From the NCBI RefSeq assembly GCF_042654345.1, contig NZ_JBHSGB010000010.1, forward strand, positions 1 through 64,000: a stretch of DNA of 64,000 bases. The letters are read 5' to 3'. Below are positions 6,767 to 14,322 of this stretch, one piece after another. Numbering within the stretch: the first letter of the stretch is position 1; every line of letters begins with the position of its first letter. The position numbers and the translations under genes were made by a program. The notes beneath the pieces are model-generated. The model saw only the letters and a program-made list of their open reading frames with translations, was not told the origin of the DNA and ran no database searches. Origin of the DNA: Pararheinheimera marina. Lineage in GTDB: Bacteria; Pseudomonadota; Gammaproteobacteria; Enterobacterales; Alteromonadaceae.

Positions 6767-7974
6767 TGTGAGTACCGCTTGTAAATCAAAGAAATAAGTT
6801 GTTCAGCCAGCTGGCTTTTATCTTGTAAGGCGAAGGGCTGCTCGCCGTCAGCCCAATAGGCGGTTAAAGCATTTTGCTCGGCATTAAAGCCCTGGCCTGG
6901 CACCGATACGTCGTTGGCGCAAATTAAATCCAGCTTTTTCTTCTGCAGTTTTTGTTTGGCGTAGCTCGCCACATCCTGAGTTTCGGCCGCAAAGCCGACA
7001 GTAAAAGGCCGGTTTTGCAGAAGGGCTGCCACTGCCGCAATAATGTCCGGGTTTTTCACCAGCTGCAGGCTCAGGTTGTCGTCCGCAGTCTTTTTCAGTT
7101 TTTGTGCCGCCACCTGCGCCACTTTGTAGTCAGCCACGGCGGCACAACCAATAAAGATCTGGCTGCTGACGGCAAGCTCCAGAGCCGCCTGATGCATTTG
7201 GTCGGCGCTTTGCACATCAATACGCTGCACACCGGCTGGTGTAGGTAAACTGACCGGGCCAGCAATCAGTTGAACCTTTGCACCCAGTTCGGCAGCGGCC
7301 TGCGCCAGCGCAAAGCCCATCTTGCCGGAACTGTGGTTGGAGATATAACGCACCGGGTCTATCGCTTCGCGGGTCGGTCCAGCCGTGATGGTGACTGTCA
7401 GTCCTTGCAGCAGCTGTGGTTTGGGCTGAAAAAATTGTACGACTAATTCGGCCAGCTGCAGTGGTTCCAGCATACGCCCCGGGCCCACATCGCCACAGGC
7501 TTGCTCACCGGCGGCCGGGCCCCAAATGTAAAAATGATGTTGCTTAAGCCTGTCTATATTGACCTGGGTCGCTATATTTTTATACATCTGCTGGTTCATC
7601 GCAGGGGCTATCGCCACTGGCGCTGCGGTGGCCAGAATGCAGGTGCTGAGTAAGTCGTTGGCCATGCCATGCGCAATGCGGGCAATGGCGTCTGCAGAAG
7701 CGGGCGCCACCAGTACTAAATCGGCCCATTTGGCCAGTTCAATGTGACCCATTGCCAGTTCTGCGGCTGGGTCAAGCAGACTGTGGCTGACAGGATTGCC
7801 GGACAGCGCCTGCAAAGTTAACGGCGTAATAAATTCACGGGCGGCGTCGGTCTGGATCACCCGGACATCCGCGCCCCGTTCTTTTAAGCGGCGGATCAGG
7901 TCGGCACTTTTATAAGCAGCAATGCCACCAGTGATGCCAAGCAGAATACGTTTATTGGCCAGGGCTAAGCTCAT
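6763..7974 (-). CDS. coaBC: Bifunctional phosphopantothenoylcysteine synthetase/decarboxylase
   Basis: Carries out two consecutive steps of coenzyme A synthesis: ligation of 4'-phosphopantothenate to cysteine (CoaB, C-terminal half) and decarboxylation of the product (CoaC, N-terminal half, FMN-dependent). The 403 residues begin with the flavoprotein motif ILLGITGGIAAYKSADL; PAMNQQMY and the cysteine in GEQACGDVGPGR belong to the CoaC active site. The CoaB half starts near residue 190 and contains TAGPTREAIDPVRYISNHSS and KMGFALAQAA. Length agrees with E. coli (406 aa). It is divergent from radC. Confidence 0.97.
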   Translation of the reverse strand: MSLALANKRILLGITGGIAAYKSADLIRRLKERGADVRVIQTDAAREFITPLTLQALSGNPVSHSLLDPAAELAMGHIELAKWADLVLVAPASADAIARIAHGMANDLLSTCILATAAPVAIAPAMNQQMYKNIATQVNIDRLKQHHFYIWGPAAGEQACGDVGPGRMLEPLQLAELVVQFFQPKPQLLQGLTVTITAGPTREAIDPVRYISNHSSGKMGFALAQAAAELGAKVQLIAGPVSLPTPAGVQRIDVQSADQMHQAALELAVSSQIFIGCAAVADYKVAQVAAQKLKKTADDNLSLQLVKNPDIIAAVAALLQNRPFTVGFAAETQDVASYAKQKLQKKKLDLICANDVSVPGQGFNAEQNALTAYWADGEQPFALQDKSQLAEQLISLIYKRYSQ

Positions 7975-8056
7975 TGCAGCGAGATTCTGAGGTGTTCATG
8001 GGGCGTTAAGATAACACGGAAAGTTAAAGGAAAACAAAACACAAAGGAGGTGTGTG

Positions 8057-8731
8057 ATGGCAATTTGTGACTGGCCACAAAGTGAAAGGCCCAGAGAAAA
8101 ATTATTGCAACAAGGGGCTGGTAGCCTGTCGGATGGTGAGCTGCTGGCAATTTTTTTACGCACCGGTGTCCGGGGGCTGGACGCCGTCGAATTGGCCCGC
8201 CAGCTACTGCAAGACTTTGGTGGCTTACGGCCTTTGCTGGCCGCCAGTGAAGTGGAGTTTTGCCGTGGCCGTGGTTTAGGGCAGGCCAAGTACGTGCAGT
8301 TGCAAGCGGTGCTTGAGCTCAGCCGGCGCTATTTAATGCAAAGTTTGCAGCGCGAAACTGTGTTTACGGAGCCTGCTTTGGTGAAGCGTTATTTGCTGCA
8401 AAGTCTGGCTGAACAGAAGCGCGAAATTTTTATGTTGTTGTATCTGGACAGCCAACACCGGCTGATTTGCGCAGAACCGTTATTTTTTGGCACGATCGAC
8501 GCTTCTCCCGTGTATCCGCGTATTGTAGTTCAGAGTGCTTTAGCGCATAATGCCGCCGCCGTTATTTTGGCTCACAATCATCCATCCGGAGTTGCAGAGC
8601 CAAGCCGTGCTGACAGAGCCATAACCGAACGCCTGAATCAGGCGATGTCCCTAGTCGATATTAAGTTATTGGACCATTTTGTCGTCGGCGACGCTGAGGT
8701 TGTTTCCTTTGCTGAACGCGGCTGGCTGTGA
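8057..8731 (+). CDS. radC: RadC-family JAB/MPN domain protein
   Basis: A 224-residue protein with an N-terminal helix-hairpin-helix-like region (LSDGELLAIFLRTGV; LLAASEVEFCRGRGLG) and a C-terminal MPN+ domain carrying the metal-site motif AHNHPSG followed by the aspartate of SRADRAI. Despite its name, a role in DNA repair is not established for this family. The ATG at 8057 is chosen over a GTG one codon earlier because AAAGGAGG ends 6 nt before it. In E. coli it also lies between coaBC and rpmB. Confidence 0.93.
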   Translation: MAICDWPQSERPREKLLQQGAGSLSDGELLAIFLRTGVRGLDAVELARQLLQDFGGLRPLLAASEVEFCRGRGLGQAKYVQLQAVLELSRRYLMQSLQRETVFTEPALVKRYLLQSLAEQKREIFMLLYLDSQHRLICAEPLFFGTIDASPVYPRIVVQSALAHNAAAVILAHNHPSGVAEPSRADRAITERLNQAMSLVDIKLLDHFVVGDAEVVSFAERGWL

Positions 8732-8781
8732 TGATCGGAAAGGATCCGCTCACGATCGTCGGAATCAAATACAGATTTGCC

Positions 8782-8810
8782 TTGAATTTGTTCAGGCTTT
8801 CGTGTATAAA
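8782..8810 (+). promoter_or_regulatory. rpmB-rpmG promoter
   Basis: TTGAAT (8782-8787), a 17-nt spacer, then TATAAA (8805-8810): a close sigma-70 match at optimal spacing, just 88 nt before the rpmB start. The transcript would have a leader of about 80 nt, GC-rich near 8820-8850. Confidence 0.75.
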
Positions 8811-8897
8811 TTGCGCCCTTTCAGAAGTCCGGGGCATTCTTCTTGGCCAGAAGGATGAAAGAAGCTCGAGCTGAAGTTATTTTGGAGAAACATTGAC

Positions 8898-9134
8898 ATG
8901 TCTAGAGTGTGCCAAATCACTGGCAAAGGTCCGATGGTAGGTAACCGTCGTTCACACGCCAACAACGCGACTAAGCGTCGTTTCCTGCCTAACCTGCAAA
9001 CTCACCGTTTCTGGGTTGAGAGCGAAAACCGCTTTGTAACTTTACGTTTATCTACTAAAGGTATGCGTATCATCGATAAGAATGGTATCGATGCAGTATT
9101 AGCTGACCTGCGTAAAAACGGTCAGAAGGTTTAA
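8898..9134 (+). CDS. rpmB: 50S ribosomal protein L28
   Basis: A 78-residue basic protein with the L28 signature MSRVCQITGKGPMVGNRRSH and the conserved HRFWVESENRFVTLRLS. It is a structural component of the large ribosomal subunit. The start is preceded by TTGGAGAAA. rpmG follows after 11 nt in the same order as E. coli. Confidence 0.98.
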   Translation: MSRVCQITGKGPMVGNRRSHANNATKRRFLPNLQTHRFWVESENRFVTLRLSTKGMRIIDKNGIDAVLADLRKNGQKV

Positions 9135-9145
9135 GGAAATAAATT

Positions 9146-9301
9146 ATGCGCGATAAAATCCGTTTAGTTTCTTCTGCTGGTACTGGCTTTTTCTACACTA
9201 CTGATAAGAACAAGCGTACCATGCCAGAAAAAATGGAAATCAAAAAATTCGACCCTAAAGTGCGTAAGCACGTGATTTTCAAAGAAGCGAAAATCAAATA
9301 A
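9146..9301 (+). CDS. rpmG: 50S ribosomal protein L33
   Basis: A 51-residue protein starting MRDKIRLVSSAGTGFFYTT and ending HVIFKEAKIK, as in E. coli L33 (55 aa). There is no CxxC zinc pair, so it is the zinc-independent form. It has an AAGGAAA ribosome binding site and shares the rpmB transcript, which ends at a strong terminator 15 nt later. Confidence 0.97.
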   Translation: MRDKIRLVSSAGTGFFYTTDKNKRTMPEKMEIKKFDPKVRKHVIFKEAKIK

Positions 9302-9315
9302 TCGAATTCGATTTC

Positions 9316-9352
9316 AACAACAAACCCGGCCACAAGCCGGGTTTGTTGTTTT
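9316..9352 (+). terminator. Terminator after rpmG
   Basis: A perfect 15-bp stem (9316-9330 with 9336-9350, core AAACCCGGC/GCCGGGTTT) with a 5-nt loop, ending in a TTGTTGTTTT tail. Confidence 0.9.
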
Positions 9353-9431
9353 CTGCAGCCAGAAAAATGACAGCAGTGACAAGGCCGACCCTAGCAGGTA
9401 CCCTGTCAGCAGTGACGCAGGAGCTGTACCA

Positions 9432-9902
9432 ATGATTCGATTATCCAGAACCAGCTGGAACAATGTATTGATTTACACTGTGTTGGTGTTGATTGGGCTT
9501 TTTGTGGTGTTGCCGGAGTATTGGCAGCGCGGTGAGCAAGCAGCGCCGACGCAACTGGTGCCTGCCAACCAGGCATTATTGGCCTTACATTACCCGGCGC
9601 ATCAGGTGGAACGCGCAGGCCCAGTCTGGCGGGTGCAACCTGTCGCTTTGTCCGATGCGCAATTGCAGCAATTAGTGACCTACTGGCAGCAGGGGACTCT
9701 GGCGGCGCCATCACCATTAAACCCGATTCAGCCAGTACTGCGTTCAGAAGTGTTTTCCTGGCTCGCCGGCAAACCTGCGCAGCAGCACTGGCAGCTGTAT
9801 CAGGCCGATGAACAGTGGTGGCTGAAAGCCGTCGACACCGATCTTTGGTTCCGTCTGACCGAGACCGAAGCCCAGCAAATTTTTCCAACCGCCCTACGAT
9901 AA
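9432..9902 (+). CDS. Membrane-anchored protein of unknown function
   Basis: A 156-residue protein with one hydrophobic segment at residues 12-27 (VLIYTVLVLIGLFVVL) and a soluble C-terminal part rich in glutamine and tryptophan (about 30-156). That topology suggests a single-pass anchor with a periplasmic domain. I do not recognise a family. The stop codon is 2 nt before the mutM ATG, so it is probably cotranscribed with mutM; whether this reflects a functional link is unknown. Confidence 0.7.
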   Translation: MIRLSRTSWNNVLIYTVLVLIGLFVVLPEYWQRGEQAAPTQLVPANQALLALHYPAHQVERAGPVWRVQPVALSDAQLQQLVTYWQQGTLAAPSPLNPIQPVLRSEVFSWLAGKPAQQHWQLYQADEQWWLKAVDTDLWFRLTETEAQQIFPTALR

Positions 9903-9904
9903 CT

Positions 9905-10720
9905 ATGCCTGAATTACCAGAAGTTGAAGTGTCCCGCTTAGGGATCAGCCCGCACCTGCAACAGCAACGTATTGAACAAGTGGTGGTGCGGCAGCGCCAG
10001 TTGCGCTGGCCTATACCTGACGAAGTGCTGGCATTACGTGACCAACCCGTGCTGGATGTCAGTCGTCGCGCCAAGTATCTGTTGATCCACCTGCCAGCTG
10101 GCGAGCTGATTATTCATTTGGGTATGTCCGGCAACCTGAAAGTGTTACCTCAAAACTCTGTGGCCGGTAAACACGATCATGTGGATATACTGCTGAGTTC
10201 AGGCCAGTTATTGCGGCTGAATGATACCCGCCGTTTTGGCGCTGTGCTCTGGCAGGATAAAAACTCAGTGCATCCGCTGCTGGCCAATTTGGGCCCTGAA
10301 CCTTTATTACCAGACTTTACTGCGCAGCATTTGTTTCAGGCCTGCAGTAAACGCAGCAGCGCGATCAAACTGGTGTTGATGGACAATCAGGTGGTGGTGG
10401 GGGTCGGTAATATTTATGCAAACGAGGCGCTGTTTCAGGCTGGGATCCGTCCGACCATGCCGGCCAATCAACTGAGCTTGCCTCAAGCCGAGCGTTTGAC
10501 GGCCATCGTCAAACAAACCCTGGCCAAAGCCATTACCCAAGGCGGCACCACTCTGAAAGACTTCAGTCAGGTGGATGGCAAACCCGGTTACTTCGCCCAG
10601 CAACTGCTGGTGTATGGTCGCGGCGGCGAGTGCTGCTTTAGCTGCAACACAGAGCTGCAAGAAATACGGCTTGGCCAGCGTAGCACCGTGTATTGCCCGC
10701 ATTGCCAGCCGGAGCGCTAG
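9905..10720 (+). CDS. mutM: Formamidopyrimidine-DNA glycosylase
   Basis: Excises 8-oxoguanine and formamidopyrimidines from DNA and nicks the abasic site. The chosen ATG gives MPELPEVEV, the invariant start in which Pro2 (Pro1 after methionine removal) is the nucleophile and Glu3 is catalytic; a frame extension to 9815 would bury this and is rejected. The helix-two-turn-helix region contains VGVGNIYANEALF, and the C-terminal zinc finger shows its cysteines in CCFSCN and CPHCQ. 271 residues, near the E. coli length of 269. Confidence 0.97.
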   Translation: MPELPEVEVSRLGISPHLQQQRIEQVVVRQRQLRWPIPDEVLALRDQPVLDVSRRAKYLLIHLPAGELIIHLGMSGNLKVLPQNSVAGKHDHVDILLSSGQLLRLNDTRRFGAVLWQDKNSVHPLLANLGPEPLLPDFTAQHLFQACSKRSSAIKLVLMDNQVVVGVGNIYANEALFQAGIRPTMPANQLSLPQAERLTAIVKQTLAKAITQGGTTLKDFSQVDGKPGYFAQQLLVYGRGGECCFSCNTELQEIRLGQRSTVYCPHCQPER

Positions 10721-10735
10721 CACCAAAGCAGGTGG

Positions 10736-12373
10736 TCAGAAACGGCGTTTCGCCAGAATTCGCCATTCAAAGCCTGAAACATCGCCTTCTTCATGCAGGG
10801 CTTTGGTCAGGTCGATATGGATCATGGTGCCCCGGCTGCTATGGCTGGATAGCAATCGAATCCCCAGGCCGACACCATACAGGCTTTGGCCTGCTGTGCC
10901 TTCTGGTAACGCCGGATTGCTACCCCAGGTGCGGCCCACATCGGCAAATGCAGCGTAACCTACGTCGAAGATCTGGGCGATGGATAAGGTGCTGTAGTAG
11001 CGGTATTCCGCTGTCGCCAACGCCAGCCGCTCACCTGTCTGGTAATACAAAGGGTAAGCCCGCATGCCGGTATCGCCGCCCAGGCTGAGGCGCTGGTCGC
11101 GGAATAAATCCTGACCATGGGCATAGGTTAATTGCCCCACCAGACTTTGATTCTTATCCAGCTGATGGATCCACATCGCATAACTGCTGATCAGCCATTG
11201 ATTCACTTCAGCCTGCTGTAACTGTTCGGCTTGCCATTGACCAATCAGTAAGTCAGTCGGGCTGAGTTGCCAGGCCTTGTCGAGCCTTCCTTTCAGTGAC
11301 CAGCCGCTGTGGTCGGCGCCCAGCCCGGGTTGCAACCATCCCAGCTGCACACTGGCCTGCCAGCCAAAATTAATGTCTTCCACCCGGTTAAATTGATACA
11401 CATTATAAAGTTGCCGGTATTCGGCTCCGACAAACTGCCAACTTAGCCACAGTTGCGATAAATCACGGTTTTCGGGCATGCCAAAGTCGGTTAAAGCTGT
11501 CGGGCTAAATTGCAGCTGCTGGCGGTCCAGCCCCAGGCTAAGGCGTTGCACCCAATGCCCGGTTTCCGCAATTTTCCAGCCGGATGACAGTTGCAGCAGA
11601 TCCAGTTTGCGCTGGTATTCATTGATCTCATCACCGCGCAGGTATTCGTTGACATTTTCACTGTCGGTTTCGATGTGAAAGGCGAAGGCCCAGGGGGCAT
11701 GCAGCCGGTAAAAGGGGCGTTCTAATGCCAGCAAATAAGACTCGCCATCGGTTTTATCGGCGTACAGGGTATTGAGGTTCCAGTGGCTGCCAAACAGGTT
11801 AGGGGAGCGGAAGTTCAGCAGGTAGCTCTTGCGCTCGCTGTCATTTTCGTAATCCAGATTGACCTGATTTCCGGTGCCAAACAGGTTGTCTTCCGCCAGC
11901 CCGAGCACAGTTTTACTTTCGCCGCCTTCACGGGATAAGGAGATATTGGGCAATAACGACCAGTTATCCCAGGTGTGGATAGTGACGACCACAGAGCCGT
12001 CGGCACATTGTTCAGTCGCTTTGACTTCGACTTTGCGTAAGTAACGCCGGGTCCTCAGCAAACGCTCGGTTTCCAGCAACGCTTCGGCATCCAGCGGGTC
12101 GCCTGCTTTAAACAACACATCTTCCAAAATGGTGTCGGCTTTGGTGACTTTGTGGGTGCGGTTGGCGAGGTGATGAAACCAGTAGACTTTCTCTGCTTCC
12201 AGATCAAACACATCTTCGCTTTGTACCCGAATAGCCCGAACCGGTTTGCCTTGTAATGACGACAGGTTAGCTCCGGTTTGCAGCGGTGCGCAATTTTCCA
12301 GCTCTGAAGCAAAAGCCACGGTACTGCCAGGCATCGATATCCAGCACAACATTGCTGCCATCAGGAAGCGCAT
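10736..12373 (-). CDS. Omp85/BamA-superfamily outer-membrane beta-barrel protein
   Basis: A 545-residue protein with a signal peptide (residues 1-22, ending VAFAS), one recognisable POTRA-like region at about 43-125 (GKPVRAIRVQSEDVF, LLETERLLRTRRYLRKVEV), and a C-terminal barrel of about 400 residues ending in phenylalanine (LAKRRF). The barrel carries GGDTGMRAYP near residue 435, the lid-motif region characteristic of this superfamily. It is shorter than BamA (five POTRA domains) or TamA (three) and lacks a TamB partner nearby, so it is neither. It could be a patatin-less or two-partner-type family member. The substrate is unknown. No gene follows closely downstream except the convergent mutM. 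Confidence 0.8.
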   Translation of the reverse strand: MRFLMAAMLCWISMPGSTVAFASELENCAPLQTGANLSSLQGKPVRAIRVQSEDVFDLEAEKVYWFHHLANRTHKVTKADTILEDVLFKAGDPLDAEALLETERLLRTRRYLRKVEVKATEQCADGSVVVTIHTWDNWSLLPNISLSREGGESKTVLGLAEDNLFGTGNQVNLDYENDSERKSYLLNFRSPNLFGSHWNLNTLYADKTDGESYLLALERPFYRLHAPWAFAFHIETDSENVNEYLRGDEINEYQRKLDLLQLSSGWKIAETGHWVQRLSLGLDRQQLQFSPTALTDFGMPENRDLSQLWLSWQFVGAEYRQLYNVYQFNRVEDINFGWQASVQLGWLQPGLGADHSGWSLKGRLDKAWQLSPTDLLIGQWQAEQLQQAEVNQWLISSYAMWIHQLDKNQSLVGQLTYAHGQDLFRDQRLSLGGDTGMRAYPLYYQTGERLALATAEYRYYSTLSIAQIFDVGYAAFADVGRTWGSNPALPEGTAGQSLYGVGLGIRLLSSHSSRGTMIHIDLTKALHEEGDVSGFEWRILAKRRF

Positions 12374-12460
12374 GGAAATCTCCTTCGTGAGCCCGAATGC
12401 TGATCAAATCGTATAGCCAGACCTTAGCTTGTCAGGCTGCATTTTGTAAAGTAGCTGTTT

Positions 12461-13297
12461 TTATTGAGATTTCCATTCCTTTAAAAACCTCTGGCTCGGT
12501 TCGCTTAAGCTTAGCTCGCGTTGCGGGAAAGGAAACTCCACGCCTTCTTTGTCAAACGCCAGTTTGATTTGCTCAAGCAGGCCGGTTTTCAACGCCAGGT
12601 AATTTTCTTTGCGGGTCCAGACGGAGAGTTGCAAATCCAACGAGGATTCCCCGAAATTTAAAAAGCGAAAATCCGGTGCCGGTTCATCCAGGCAAAATGG
12701 GTGCTCGTCAGCCACGCGGAGCAGAATAGCTCTGACCTGGCTGATTTGCTCTTTGTAAGCCACGCCTATCAGCAAATCCAAGCGACGTATTGGAAAGCGG
12801 GTCAGGTTGGTGACTTCGGTTTTAATCAGGCTTTCGTTCGGGATCCGCACAAAGAGGTTTTCCGGCGTGCGGATTTTCACCGACAACAAGTCAATGGACA
12901 GTATTTCGCCTGTGGTGCTGCCGACCCGGATGGTGTCACCAATCTGAAACGGGCGTTCACCAATTAAGAACAAGCCGCTGATCAGGTTTGATACCGAGGT
13001 TTGTGAGGCAAACCCCAAGGCGACTGACAGTACCCCGGCTGCACCTAACAGTACGCCCAGGTTAAAGCCCAGTTGTTTCAGGGCGGTGGCGATAAACAGC
13101 GCCAGCACCAGCCAATACACCAGCCGTTTTGTTAAGGACGCATGATGAGGGCTGAATTTTTTTAAGCTGAGTTTAAAGGCGGCTTTTGACAGCAGGCTGG
13201 CCGCCAGAAAGCCAAAAGCAAACAGCAGCACTGCACGTAACAGTTGGAAAAAACTCTGGGAGTCAAAGTAATTCAGAATGGTATCCAGCGACATCAA
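12461..13297 (-). CDS. MscS-family mechanosensitive channel
   Basis: A small-conductance mechanosensitive channel of 278 residues that releases solutes upon hypo-osmotic shock. Three N-terminal membrane helices are visible (to about residue 110). The pore helix region GVLLGAAGVLSVALGFASQTSVSNLISGL occupies about 83-111, and the beta domain with PFQIGDTIRVGSTTGEILSID follows. Its start overlaps the preceding gene (13294-14100) by 4 nt, implying coupled translation. Confidence 0.93.
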   Translation of the reverse strand: MMSLDTILNYFDSQSFFQLLRAVLLFAFGFLAASLLSKAAFKLSLKKFSPHHASLTKRLVYWLVLALFIATALKQLGFNLGVLLGAAGVLSVALGFASQTSVSNLISGLFLIGERPFQIGDTIRVGSTTGEILSIDLLSVKIRTPENLFVRIPNESLIKTEVTNLTRFPIRRLDLLIGVAYKEQISQVRAILLRVADEHPFCLDEPAPDFRFLNFGESSLDLQLSVWTRKENYLALKTGLLEQIKLAFDKEGVEFPFPQRELSLSEPSQRFLKEWKSQ

Positions 13298-14100
13298 CTG
13301 CGCTCCGTATGTTGAAATAAATCACTGAAGACACGGAATAAACCGTGTTTTTCGAATGCCTGTCTTGGCCGGCTTAAGCGGATAGCATTCGCGTGTCCGG
13401 GAGGCATTTGTTTATGAATGTTTAAGCGTGACAACTCTGCGTCATTCTGATGATCAATCTGTACTAAATCTGTCCAGAGCGAACCATCTGGCAGGCCATA
13501 TAACGACAGAAACGGCAATGGCAGGCTGAGTTTTTCAATACTCATCATCTGGCTGGAGTTGTTCTTCACCCGAATTGGGGTGATAGCCCGGTGCGCGCGG
13601 GCAGGCAATTCCTCTTTACTGTGTCTGGCCTGGGTTTTGTCGGCATAACACAGCTCACCCGCCTGTGTGTTCGGGCCAAACCAGGTGTCAGACAAGCGTT
13701 GGGTGGGTAGTTCCTGCAGCAGAATATCCGGTTGCTTCAACTCAAGCCTTATCACCACAGGGCTGCTGATGTAAAAGGTCACTTCTTCACCCACAGGTAA
13801 ATACACTGGCTGGCGGGTTTTCACCACCACAGGCCTGTCTTGCAACAAGGGCGTCAGGCAAAACTGCAATGGTTCGTGGGTGAACACATAGCGGCTGAAG
13901 ACCTTGTGCAGTGGCCACTCCGGCAAGTAACTGGCGTGAGCCATATTTTGTTCCGGTTCGGTCAGCTGCTCGGTATGCAGCCACCATTCACCGGTTTTGC
14001 GCTGTAAATACACAACCAAAGGACCTATCTGCAGCCGTACGACTTGTTGATGATTCAGCGTTTGTGCTTGCCACCACTGGCTCTGCGGATCCAGCCACAT
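13294..14100 (-). CDS. Hypothetical protein, possibly DUF432
   Basis: A 268-residue protein with no signal peptide or membrane segment and a mainly beta appearance (repeated short hydrophobic strands, for example RLQIGPLVVYLQR and PVVIRLELKQPD). I think it belongs to DUF432, whose members are often next to MscS channels, but this rests on memory and context. The 4-nt overlap with the MscS gene argues that the two products work together, perhaps as a channel accessory or sensor (inference). Confidence 0.55.
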   Translation of the reverse strand: MWLDPQSQWWQAQTLNHQQVVRLQIGPLVVYLQRKTGEWWLHTEQLTEPEQNMAHASYLPEWPLHKVFSRYVFTHEPLQFCLTPLLQDRPVVVKTRQPVYLPVGEEVTFYISSPVVIRLELKQPDILLQELPTQRLSDTWFGPNTQAGELCYADKTQARHSKEELPARAHRAITPIRVKNNSSQMMSIEKLSLPLPFLSLYGLPDGSLWTDLVQIDHQNDAELSRLNIHKQMPPGHANAIRLSRPRQAFEKHGLFRVFSDLFQHTERS

Positions 14101-14123
14101 AGAAATTCCTTGCAGGGGTTAAG

Positions 14124-14152
14124 TTGAGGTTCAGGCCGTTAACGCGTAAAAT
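14124..14152 (+). promoter_or_regulatory. Probable mgtE promoter
   Basis: TTGAGG (14124-14129), 17-nt spacer, TAAAAT (14147-14152). Transcription would begin near 14159 and give a leader of about 165 nt before mgtE, which contains an upstream ORF and hairpins. Confidence 0.6.
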
Positions 14153-14216
14153 AATGCGCGTTTTTCACCGACTCAGCAATGAGTTAGCACACAAACCCTG
14201 AAGGAGAGTCCGTTTT

Positions 14217-14279
14217 ATGGACGTGCCCAGTCACAGGCCTGGCCTGAATTCAACTCGTCAATTATTTATCTGGTTGTAG
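14217..14279 (+). CDS. Candidate 20-codon leader peptide of mgtE
   Basis: A short ORF (MDVPSHRPGLNSTRQLFIWL) in the mgtE leader with an excellent ribosome binding site (AAGGAGAG, 14201-14208) 8 nt before its ATG. It ends 43 nt before mgtE and contains two prolines. Upstream ORFs with prolines control the mgtA Mg2+ transporter in enteric bacteria (mgtL); a similar role here is inference. Conservation in relatives would be needed to prove it is translated. Confidence 0.45.
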   Translation: MDVPSHRPGLNSTRQLFIWL

Positions 14280-14292
14280 TGATTGGTTCCTG

Positions 14293-14317
14293 CCTCACGA
14301 CAACCGCTAGTCTGAGG
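14293..14317 (+). promoter_or_regulatory. Hairpin sequestering the mgtE ribosome binding site
   Basis: CCTCA (14293-14297) pairs with TGAGG (14313-14317), which is the mgtE ribosome binding site. Three further pairs, GAC with GTC, extend the stem across a 1-nt bulge, closing an 8-nt loop. It starts 14 nt after the leader-ORF stop, so ribosome position on that ORF could decide whether the hairpin forms (inference). Confidence 0.5.
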
Positions 14318-14322
14318 TAATT

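Noticed and set aside
9815..9904. A 30-codon N-terminal extension of mutM
   Set aside because: The catalytic N-terminal proline must follow the initiating methionine; the extension would block activity.
14159..14322. An M-box (Mg2+ riboswitch) before mgtE
   Set aside because: The conserved M-box segments are not recognisable; the leader is dominated by a small ORF and a single hairpin.
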